A DNA stretch of 64,000 nt from an uncultured Varibaculum sp. (GTDB taxonomy: Bacteria; Actinomycetota; Actinomycetes; Actinomycetales; Actinomycetaceae): positions 1-64,000 of the forward strand of contig CAMYFZ010000001.1 of assembly GCA_947255165.1 (NCBI GenBank), read 5' to 3'. Both the position numbers and the translations under genes were made by a program. The notes under the pieces are model-generated. The model was given only the letters and a program-made list of their open reading frames with translations, did not search any database and had not been told where the DNA came from. This document shows positions 26,967 through 34,346 of the stretch, piece after piece (within the stretch, counting starts at the first letter, position 1; every line of letters starts with the position of its first letter).

Positions 26967-27530
26967 TTATTCCTTAACCCGAGAAATATAATCGCCAGAG
27001 CGGGTGTCGACCTTGATCTTCTCGCCCTCTTCCACAAAGAGCGGAACTTGTACTTCATACCCGGTTTCAACGGTAGCCGGTTTGGTTCCCGCCGAAGAAC
27101 GGTTACCCTGCAGCCACGGTTCCGTATGGGTAATCTGCATAATTACCGAGGCCGGCAGCTCCAGGAATAATACCTGGTCGTCGTGGAAAGCTACCACCGC
27201 GCGCTGATTCTCGATCAAGAAGTTTTTGGCGTCTCCTACGATTTCCGCAGTGATCATCACCTGTTCATAGGTGTCATCATCCATAAACACAAAATCAGTA
27301 CCATCTTGGTACAGGTAGGTCATATCTCGACGATCAACCGTCGCGGTCTCAACTTTCACCCCCGCATTGAAGGTGCGATCCACAGTTTTGCCGCTAAGTA
27401 CGTTCTTGATCTTGGTACGCACAAACGCCGGGCCTTTCCCCGGTTTCACATGCTGAAACTCAACAACCTGCCATAACTGGTTATCCAGCTTTAGTACCAG
27501 ACCGTTCTTCAAATCATTTGTTGTCGCCAA
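26967..27530 (-). CDS. efp: Elongation factor P
   Basis: EF-P rescues ribosomes stalled at polyproline. The 187-residue protein has the N-terminal KOW-like domain with the tip loop KPGKGPAF (Lys about residue 32) and two OB-type domains. The start codon is TTG (27528-27530), giving the expected [10 protein letters not shown] start, with a G-rich site about 7 bases upstream. No modification gene for the loop lysine is visible nearby. Confidence 0.95.
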   Translation of the reverse strand: MATTNDLKNGLVLKLDNQLWQVVEFQHVKPGKGPAFVRTKIKNVLSGKTVDRTFNAGVKVETATVDRRDMTYLYQDGTDFVFMDDDTYEQVMITAEIVGDAKNFLIENQRAVVAFHDDQVLFLELPASVIMQITHTEPWLQGNRSSAGTKPATVETGYEVQVPLFVEEGEKIKVDTRSGDYISRVKE

Positions 27531-27614
27531 CTTATAACCCCCAAGTCAAAATCAATCGTCTCTACTTTACTTTAATCGCGCGGCGGGGGAAAATATCGCC
27601 TCTAAGCGGCGCTT

Positions 27615-28142
27615 TTAGCCCCGGAAGTTAAGGCAATCTGCTACTTTTTCCACCACTTGCGTCAGTGATAAACCCGAGACTTCCACTGCTAGCGGAGCTA
27701 ATATCTGCCAGCCTTCGCGCCGCTCTTGCCCCATTTGCCGCAGCCAAGCCCTCGGCATTCCCAATCCCAGAGAGCGGGGACGGTTCAGCCCGGCGCGATC
27801 CGCCATAGTGGACAGGTCAATCACTAGCTCTATTATTTCTCTGCCAGGAAGTTCAGCTAGTTCTTGTCGGGTTTGCAGGTTATCCAGCGCCCCGGAACCC
27901 ATAGCTACAATAGTGTCCTCGGCCGGCATTTGTTTTAAAAGGGCGATCACAACTTCCCGCTCTACCTGCCGATATCTTTTTTCACCGGCGCTAATCACCG
28001 CAGTAGCCAGTGGCACTCCCAACTTTGCGGCTACCAGGGTGTCCGTATCTACCAATTTCCAACCGAATCTTTTGGCTAGGGCCGTGGCAATGCTAGATTT
28101 TCCGCTACCGGGCAGACCAATTAAGAAAACTTTCCTAGCCAA
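27615..28142 (-). CDS. Divergent shikimate-kinase-like P-loop kinase
   Basis: The 175-residue protein has the shikimate kinase fold: P-loop GLPGSGKSS near residue 8, the DTD substrate motif near 32 and GEKRYRQVE near 55. The canonical GGG substrate loop is GSG (IVAMGSGALD near 80) and the lid differs. A true AroK domain already exists in the neighbouring fused gene, so this is either a second shikimate kinase or a kinase with another substrate. I chose TTG at 28142: it overlaps the aroKB stop, has GGAGAG upstream and gives a normal N-terminus. A longer frame to 28199 lies inside aroKB. Confidence 0.75.
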   Translation of the reverse strand: MARKVFLIGLPGSGKSSIATALAKRFGWKLVDTDTLVAAKLGVPLATAVISAGEKRYRQVEREVVIALLKQMPAEDTIVAMGSGALDNLQTRQELAELPGREIIELVIDLSTMADRAGLNRPRSLGLGMPRAWLRQMGQERREGWQILAPLAVEVSGLSLTQVVEKVADCLNFRG

Positions 28143-29844
28143 CTTCGCTCTCTCCGTCGCTAGGATTTTCGGGGTCACTCCCGGCAGTCCTGCCTTCATT
28201 TATGGAGTTAAAAGCACTTTGCAGTAGCTGGTAGTCGCTAACGGGAACCACGCTTACCTGTCCGTCACCGCCAGTTAATACCATCCGAATAATTCCCCCG
28301 CGCACTTTCTTATCCGAGGCCATAATTTTTACTAGCTGCTCGAAAGAATATTGCGGGCAGCTAGTCGGCAACCCTAGCGCGGCGATCTGGCGACGTTGAC
28401 TTTCCATTTGTGCGGGCGTAAGTATATCCATTTCTACTGCCACCTGGGCGGCAAAGACCATTCCCATCGCTACCGCCTCGCCGTGTAAGACCTGGTAGGA
28501 GCTGGCTTTCTCAATCGCGTGCGCCAGTGTGTGCCCATAATTAAGGCACTCACGCAATCCACTTTCGCGCAGGTCTTGACTAACCACAGCGGCTTTTACT
28601 TGGATAGCGCGACTAATGACTTCTTCTAATATCGCCTCGGAGGACAGCAGTTCTTCTACGCTGCCCGCGGCTAGTAGTTCCAAGATTTTATGGTCGGCGA
28701 TAAAACCGCATTTGATAACTTCCGCCAAACCGGCGCGCAGCTGGCGCGGGGGCAAAGTTTGCAGATAATCGAGGTCGCAAATTACTGCGCTAGGGGGATA
28801 AAAAGAGCCCACTAGATTCTTTCCCAGGGACGTATTTATTCCGGTTTTCCCCCCGACTGCCGCATCGACCATCGCTAACAGGGAAGTAGGCACATTGATC
28901 AGTTCGATCCCCCGTAGCCAAGTCGCGGCCACGAAACCTCCCATATCAGTGGTTGCCCCGCCTCCTAGTGCCACTACTGTGTCTTCGCGCGAAAAATGGT
29001 ATTCTCCCAGGAGCCGCCAGGCATCTTCAACTACTCTAATGTTCTTGGCCGCTTCCCCATCGGGATGCGGAAAAATTTTGACTACCTGGCCGGCTTGAGT
29101 CAAAGATTGTGCCAAGTCACGAGCCTCTTTTTCGAGGGGAGCCGGGCAGATCAAGAACAGGTTGCGGGGACGACCTTGCAGTATCTGTCCGATTCGGGAG
29201 CTAAAGTTGCTGCCTACGCTGATTTGGTATCCATTGCCAGAAGTCACCGGAATCTGCCGAATTTTTTCTGGAGTTTGTTTCGGCAGCGCGCCCAAGGAAC
29301 TTAAATCGTAGTGAGATACCGGTCGGGTTTCTTCTAGTTTCAAACCTCGAATTACGGCAGTGGCTACCTCGCTGAGGCTGCCATCTGCGGGCACGCTTAA
29401 AGTGGCTGCTTCCAGGTAATTTGCGCGTCGTTGTTGTTCGAGCTTTGCAATTTGATGACCGGGATTCTCACTTGCCTGCAAGAGGGGGCGCATGGAATCC
29501 TTCCCCACTCTCGCCCCGGCAACAGTGGGAGAAACATCTAAGAAAACTACCTCTTTATCTGCGAGGGCAGCGGCGGTTTCGGGGCGAGTGAGTGCCCCTC
29601 CCCCGAGGGCTAGCACTTCGATATTTGAGCGTAAAAGCTCATCGATCACCTTGACCTCTAAATCCCTAAAAGCATCCTCACCGCGGGTAGTAAAAATTTC
29701 GGGGATAGACATTTGTGCCTGCCGAGAAATTTCTTGGTCGGCGTCAATAAAAGCACGCCCTAAACGTGCGGCTACCAGGCTTCCTACCGAGGTTTTCCCG
29801 CTGCCTGGCAAGCCGATAAATACTATTTGTTTTTTGGCATTCAT
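28135..29844 (-). CDS. aroKB: Fused shikimate kinase / 3-dehydroquinate synthase
   Basis: The 569-residue protein joins an AroK domain (residues about 1-170: GLPGSGKTSV, DADQEISRQ, ALGGGAL, MRPLL lid) to an AroB domain (about 200-545: GGGATTDMGGFVAATWLRG, AEVIKCG, LNYGHTLAHAIE, HGEAVAMGM, which supply NAD- and zinc-binding residues). It catalyses shikimate steps 2 and 5. Such fusions are known, for example in bifidobacteria. Both domains look complete. It starts in a 4-base overlap with aroC. Confidence 0.93.
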   Translation of the reverse strand: MNAKKQIVFIGLPGSGKTSVGSLVAARLGRAFIDADQEISRQAQMSIPEIFTTRGEDAFRDLEVKVIDELLRSNIEVLALGGGALTRPETAAALADKEVVFLDVSPTVAGARVGKDSMRPLLQASENPGHQIAKLEQQRRANYLEAATLSVPADGSLSEVATAVIRGLKLEETRPVSHYDLSSLGALPKQTPEKIRQIPVTSGNGYQISVGSNFSSRIGQILQGRPRNLFLICPAPLEKEARDLAQSLTQAGQVVKIFPHPDGEAAKNIRVVEDAWRLLGEYHFSREDTVVALGGGATTDMGGFVAATWLRGIELINVPTSLLAMVDAAVGGKTGINTSLGKNLVGSFYPPSAVICDLDYLQTLPPRQLRAGLAEVIKCGFIADHKILELLAAGSVEELLSSEAILEEVISRAIQVKAAVVSQDLRESGLRECLNYGHTLAHAIEKASSYQVLHGEAVAMGMVFAAQVAVEMDILTPAQMESQRRQIAALGLPTSCPQYSFEQLVKIMASDKKVRGGIIRMVLTGGDGQVSVVPVSDYQLLQSAFNSINEGRTAGSDPENPSDGESEVG

Positions 29845-31052
29845 AGTCGCGCCTCCACTCGCTGTTGGTATGCCTGCAGATTTTCACGCACCTGGGCCAG
29901 CGAATACCCGCCTACGTGTTCTAAAAGTGCATCTGCCAGTACCAAAGCTACCTGTGCCTGGGCAATAACTGCTCCTGGCACTACCGCGCAAGTATCGGAG
30001 CGTTGATGAATCGCCGGGCTGACTTCCCCGCTGGCCAAATCAATGCTGCGCAAAGCCCGGGGTACGGTTGAGATCGGTTTAAAGGCACAACTGACCCGAA
30101 TTAGTTGCCCATTCGACATGCCACCTTCAATCCCGCCGGCATGGTTGGAGGCCCGGGTTATTTCTCCTTCCTCCCCGCGTACGATCTCGTCATGCGCTGC
30201 CGAGCCCGGCAGATACGGCTGGGTACCATCTCCTATTTTCACGGTTTTCACTGCGGGGATCGACATCAGGGCGGCCGCTAAGCGAGTGTCTAGCCGGCGA
30301 TCTGCAGCTACATGACTACCTAGCCCGATCGGCACCCCGTAGGCTGCAACCTCCACGCTTCCCCCAATAGTGTCCCCATTCTTCTTCGCGGTATCGATCT
30401 GGGAAATCATTTGCTCACTGACTTTTTCGTCCGGACACCGCACCGGGTTTTCAGCGAGTTTTTGCTGCTCGGTTAACGGCGGTATTGGGTGAGCTTCCTC
30501 GAGGCTGGCGTGTCCGATTTGGGTTACATAGGAAATCAGTTCGATCCCACCCGCCTGTTTCAAGAACTCGTGGGCGAAAGCTCCCAGACCCACCCGCATC
30601 GCGGTTTCCCGGGCACTCGCCCGCTCTAACACCGGGCGAGCCTCCTCTAAATCATAGGCGAGCATCCCCGCCAGATCCGCGTGTCCGGGCCGAGGACGAG
30701 TTAAGGGGCGATTGCGGGCCACTTCTCGTTGGTCGCCTTTGCCGGCATCAATTTGTAAATCCTGCGGATCCACTGGATCGGGGCTCATCACGGTTTTCCA
30801 TTTTGGCCATTCGCTATTCTCAATAACCAATGCGATTGGGGCTCCGGTGGTTTTGCCCCTGATTACCCCACCTACTAGATGGACCCGATCTTGCTCAAAT
30901 TTTTGGCGGGCCCCACGTCCGTAACCGGCTCGCCGACTGGCCAGGTATTCCGCCACTTTAGCGGTGGTAATCTCCACTCCCGCGGGCATTCCTTCGAGAA
31001 TTCCCACCAGGGCAGCTCCATGTGATTCACCTGCGCTCATCCATCTCAACAT
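29841..31052 (-). CDS. aroC: Chorismate synthase
   Basis: AroC converts EPSP to chorismate using reduced FMN. The 403-residue protein starts MLRWMSAGESHG and has the conserved GRGARQKFE, RPGHADLAG and RSDTCAVVPGAVIAQAQVA segments in the usual order. The ATGA overlap with aroKB implies coupled translation. Its upstream neighbour is the prepilin peptidase gene on the same strand. Confidence 0.96.
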   Translation of the reverse strand: MLRWMSAGESHGAALVGILEGMPAGVEITTAKVAEYLASRRAGYGRGARQKFEQDRVHLVGGVIRGKTTGAPIALVIENSEWPKWKTVMSPDPVDPQDLQIDAGKGDQREVARNRPLTRPRPGHADLAGMLAYDLEEARPVLERASARETAMRVGLGAFAHEFLKQAGGIELISYVTQIGHASLEEAHPIPPLTEQQKLAENPVRCPDEKVSEQMISQIDTAKKNGDTIGGSVEVAAYGVPIGLGSHVAADRRLDTRLAAALMSIPAVKTVKIGDGTQPYLPGSAAHDEIVRGEEGEITRASNHAGGIEGGMSNGQLIRVSCAFKPISTVPRALRSIDLASGEVSPAIHQRSDTCAVVPGAVIAQAQVALVLADALLEHVGGYSLAQVRENLQAYQQRVEARL

Positions 31053-31137
31053 AGATTCATTGTTTCATGGAACTATTTTTTGCGTTTTAAGCTTCCACTC
31101 CTAAAAATCCCGCGAAGCGGTAAAAAATAGCCGAGCG

Positions 31138-31788
31138 CTAACGGGGAACGACTAGGAGTGCAATATAGGTGGCCATTAGTAGCCACGGCCCGAATGCTAG
31201 CCGGGTAGAGCCGCTAGCTTTCTTCGCTACCACCAAGTAGAGCGCCCAGAGCCCGCTGCCGACCACCGATAGTATTCCCATTAACAACAGGCAGTGCCAA
31301 GAAGAGCAGGTAGCTAAGCCCACCAAAAGTGGAGCTAGGCGTAAATCCCCCACCCCGATACCGTTTCGAACAAAAGTTCCGGGAAGCAGCAAAATGAAAG
31401 TTCCTAAAGCTACGATCAGGGCATATGCCGGTTTTACCCACTGTCCGGTAACGAACCCGGCCAGGATAACCGCCACTAACACCAGCACCAAGACAGCTGC
31501 CGTCATAGAGCGCGGCAGCCGTTGGGTACCGGCATCAATGACAGTTAGTACCGTCCCCAGAGTCAGTAGCGGAAATAATAGCAGCAAGTTAATCGAGCCG
31601 TAACGTAAAATCACTGCCGCAGCAACCGCCAGCATCGAAACTATCCCTATTGCCCAGGCCTGATTCCAATACGCTCTTGACCGTCCCGACAGTCGGAAGT
31701 ACTTTTCCACCTTGGGCAGCCCGTAGACTAAGTTTCCAATTCCCGCAAATACCAGCGCTATTAGCAAAACTAGTAGTTGCATTTTCAT
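31138..31788 (-). CDS. A24-family prepilin peptidase (short form)
   Basis: The 216-residue, about seven-helix membrane protein has both catalytic aspartates of the A24 family: VIDAGTQRLP near residue 85 and GIGVGDLRLAPLLVG (GxGD-type motif) near 145. It lacks the N-terminal cysteine and methylase domain of full PilD, as in TadV/FlaK-type enzymes. It cleaves leader peptides of type IV pilin-like proteins. No pilin or assembly gene is in the window, so its substrates are elsewhere. It lies between aroE and aroC, 4 bases after aroE's start-side neighbour ends. Confidence 0.82.
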   Translation of the reverse strand: MKMQLLVLLIALVFAGIGNLVYGLPKVEKYFRLSGRSRAYWNQAWAIGIVSMLAVAAAVILRYGSINLLLLFPLLTLGTVLTVIDAGTQRLPRSMTAAVLVLVLVAVILAGFVTGQWVKPAYALIVALGTFILLLPGTFVRNGIGVGDLRLAPLLVGLATCSSWHCLLLMGILSVVGSGLWALYLVVAKKASGSTRLAFGPWLLMATYIALLVVPR

Positions 31789-31792
31789 GGCG

Positions 31793-32626
31793 TTAGGCCT
31801 CCTTAAGAGCCATTTGCATTACATCCAAGCTGGGCGTGCGAGAAGTAAACAACTTCACCTGCATCAGGGCCTGATGTAGCAACATGGATTTCCCGGAAAT
31901 GATGGTAGCTTGCTGGCGTTGAGCTGATTTTACCAGTTCGCTAGGCCAGGGGTCATAGACGATATCTAATACCGTTTGACTAGCATTAAAGGAGATAGAT
32001 TTATAAAAATCATCAAGTACTTCGCGAGGAACAGTTGAGATAATCAAATCTGCATTCTCGATAGTTTTCCGGGCTTTATCTGTGGCTGTCAAGGGAACAT
32101 AACCAGGATCTATCCCCAGTCGGGTAGCCGCCTGCACTGCATTACCGGCTCCGGAAACTCGGCGGGCCAGCAGATTAATTTGCGTTACTTCCAGTTCTGT
32201 TAGGGCTGCTAGGGCCGAGGACGCGGTAGCACCCGATCCCACAATCACCGCTTTTTCGGGACTGAAATCTTTGCCCTTTTCTTCCCTTATTGCCGCTACC
32301 AACCCATAAACATCAGTATTAAATCCGGCGGTCACTCCCCCTGGAAACGGCACCACGGTGTTTACGGCTCCTACTGCTTTAGCTAAACCATCTACCTGGG
32401 AAAGCAGGGGGATGATCACTTGTTTTAAAGGCATAGTAACCGAAAGACCCACCAAATTTTCGGGCCAGCGGGCGAGGAAAGAACCCAGAGTATCCGGGGT
32501 AACCTCGATCCTCCGATAGTCGATATTCAGCCCTAAATCCCGATAAGCTGCCAGGTGCAGTACCGGGGATAAAGAATGCTGGATTGGAGATCCGATTACC
32601 GCCGCCCAGGGGCTTAACGCTTGCAT
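31793..32626 (-). CDS. aroE: Shikimate dehydrogenase
   Basis: AroE reduces 3-dehydroshikimate with NADPH. The 277-residue protein has GSPIQHSLSP near residue 12, the catalytic Lys in VTMPLKQ near 68, the Asp in GFNTDVYG near 106 and the NADP loop GSGATASSAL near 128. I use ATG at 32626, giving a 13-base overlap with mltG; an in-frame GTG at 32650 has a poor ribosome site. Confidence 0.92.
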   Translation of the reverse strand: MQALSPWAAVIGSPIQHSLSPVLHLAAYRDLGLNIDYRRIEVTPDTLGSFLARWPENLVGLSVTMPLKQVIIPLLSQVDGLAKAVGAVNTVVPFPGGVTAGFNTDVYGLVAAIREEKGKDFSPEKAVIVGSGATASSALAALTELEVTQINLLARRVSGAGNAVQAATRLGIDPGYVPLTATDKARKTIENADLIISTVPREVLDDFYKSISFNASQTVLDIVYDPWPSELVKSAQRQQATIISGKSMLLHQALMQVKLFTSRTPSLDVMQMALKEA

Positions 32627-33870
32627 TTTCCTTGGTTTTGCTGACACCACTGTTTCAGTTCTTCGATGCTCTTATTCTGCTCTGCTAGCGTAAGCGCGAA
32701 TTTAGTTTCTCCGGTATCCAGGTTAACCGTGGTGAAGTAGAGCCATTTCCCATCCGCCGGTTTCACTGCAGCCGCCAGAGCCTTGGGCCCTACGGTACCG
32801 ATAGCGGTGGGAGGCAGCCCTTTGTGTTTATAGGTGTTATAGGGGGTATCTTTTTTAAGCTCTTCCGAACTGGGAATTCCCCCCGAGCGACCCAGGCCAT
32901 AAACCACCGTAGAATCCATTTGCAAGAATCCGTGGGTATCTGGATTATCCTGCAGGCGATTCTCAATTACCCTGGCTACTTGGGGATAGTATTTATCCAG
33001 GTTGACTTCTTTTTCTAGGATCGAAGCCTTAATTAACACGGCTGCTCGCTGAGCGGGGGCAACTCCGGCCTGATCTAGTCGTTTTATCTGGGCATCCACC
33101 ATGATCTTCACTAAATCGGTAGCGGTCTGCTTAGTGGAGACCGTATAGGTATCGGGTGCCAACCAGCCTTCAAAAGATTCTTCACTTTGCCCCGGTATCC
33201 CGTAAGCTTCGGGGTCCGAAAAAGCTTCAGCTACTTGATCGGCACTAAACCCGACAGTTTCTTGCAAACGCGCCTTAATCTGTTTAACCGTGAATCCGGG
33301 AGGAATAGTTACCTTGATATCCGCTTTGGAGGTGGGATCTAATAGCATCGCTAAGGCCTCGCGAGAAGACATCCGTTTATGTAGCCTAAACCGCCCCGCC
33401 TGCACTCCTTGTGCTAAGGAATTTTTCTTGAAAATATCGGCGAATACTTCGGCATCGGCGATAACCCCGTGTTTCTCTAAGATCGCGCCGATAGTTTTAC
33501 CCGAGGCGCCCTCAGGAATCTCTACGATTACTTCCCCAGAGCCCTTCCCTTGGTAGTCTTCTCCGCCAGAGATTATTCCGCTAATTCCGCCCAGCTCTTT
33601 GGCTGCGATCAAGGAAGCGCCGGCGATTAAGCCGACGACCACCAAAATCACGATGGCCGCAATCGTACGTTTCTTACGCCGGGCTTTGCGCCGCGCACTG
33701 CGTCCAGTAACGGCTAGTTTTGGGTGCGCGGGACTTGCCGCTTCTTCTTCCCAGTAGTTATCAAGGTTAGTGGGGTTATCACTTTGCGAAGGATCAGCGT
33801 TAGCTTTTTTATCGGCGCGGCGGGATGGAAAATGCCGCTTGGGCGGATTGTTTTCTGGCTCCCGGCTCAT
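32614..33870 (-). CDS. mltG: Endolytic murein transglycosylase MltG
   Basis: MltG cuts nascent glycan strands in the cell wall. The 418-residue protein has a charged cytoplasmic N-terminus (about 1-70), one membrane helix (about 71-95), a LysM-like region (VEIPEGASGKTIGAILEKHGV) and the YceG catalytic domain with the Glu in ASILEKEV near residue 290 and QMDSTVVYGLG near 325. It is coupled to ruvX through TGATG and overlaps aroE, a conserved actinobacterial series. Confidence 0.93.
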   Translation of the reverse strand: MSREPENNPPKRHFPSRRADKKANADPSQSDNPTNLDNYWEEEAASPAHPKLAVTGRSARRKARRKKRTIAAIVILVVVGLIAGASLIAAKELGGISGIISGGEDYQGKGSGEVIVEIPEGASGKTIGAILEKHGVIADAEVFADIFKKNSLAQGVQAGRFRLHKRMSSREALAMLLDPTSKADIKVTIPPGFTVKQIKARLQETVGFSADQVAEAFSDPEAYGIPGQSEESFEGWLAPDTYTVSTKQTATDLVKIMVDAQIKRLDQAGVAPAQRAAVLIKASILEKEVNLDKYYPQVARVIENRLQDNPDTHGFLQMDSTVVYGLGRSGGIPSSEELKKDTPYNTYKHKGLPPTAIGTVGPKALAAAVKPADGKWLYFTTVNLDTGETKFALTLAEQNKSIEELKQWCQQNQGKCKR

Positions 33871-34346
33871 CAGGCCTCCTCGCTTTCGGATCCGTTGCCC
33901 AGCGGTACTCCCGGAGCTTTTCCGGTTCGCCGCTCTATTTCTAACGCCTGCTCCAAGATTAACACTGCAGCCTGTTGGTCGACGACGCTTTTGTGCTCGC
34001 GCCCGCCCAGTCCGGCCGAACGCAGTTGTTGATGAGCACTTACCGAGGTAAGACGCTCATCCACAAGTCTTATATTACAAGTTGGTAACAGCTGTTCCAA
34101 CTCGGCACCCCAGGCACGTACGTCAGCAGCATTTTTTCCTTCCTTTCCGCTCATTAAACAAGGAAGGCCAATGACGACTTCTCTAGCTTCATACTCAGCA
34201 ACCAGTTCAGCGATGCGGTATAGTTCTTGTCCGCCTGCCCGGTAAACCGTTTCCACTGGCAGCGCTAAAGTCCCCGCCGCATCGGAACGTGCCACTCCAA
34301 TCCGGCGAGTACCAAGATCAATCCCAATCCGTACCCCGGGGCGCAT
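33870..34346 (-). CDS. ruvX: RuvX/YqgF pre-16S rRNA nuclease
   Basis: YqgF-family RNase-H-fold nuclease that in other bacteria processes the 16S rRNA 5' end. The 158-residue protein has GIDLGTRRIGVARSD near residue 8, VIGLPCLMSGKEG near 58 and VDERLTSVSA near 99, which provide the acidic active-site residues. It shares one base with the alaS stop (TAATG) and one with mltG (TGATG), so translation is coupled on both sides. Confidence 0.93.
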   Translation of the reverse strand: MRPGVRIGIDLGTRRIGVARSDAAGTLALPVETVYRAGGQELYRIAELVAEYEAREVVIGLPCLMSGKEGKNAADVRAWGAELEQLLPTCNIRLVDERLTSVSAHQQLRSAGLGGREHKSVVDQQAAVLILEQALEIERRTGKAPGVPLGNGSESEEA

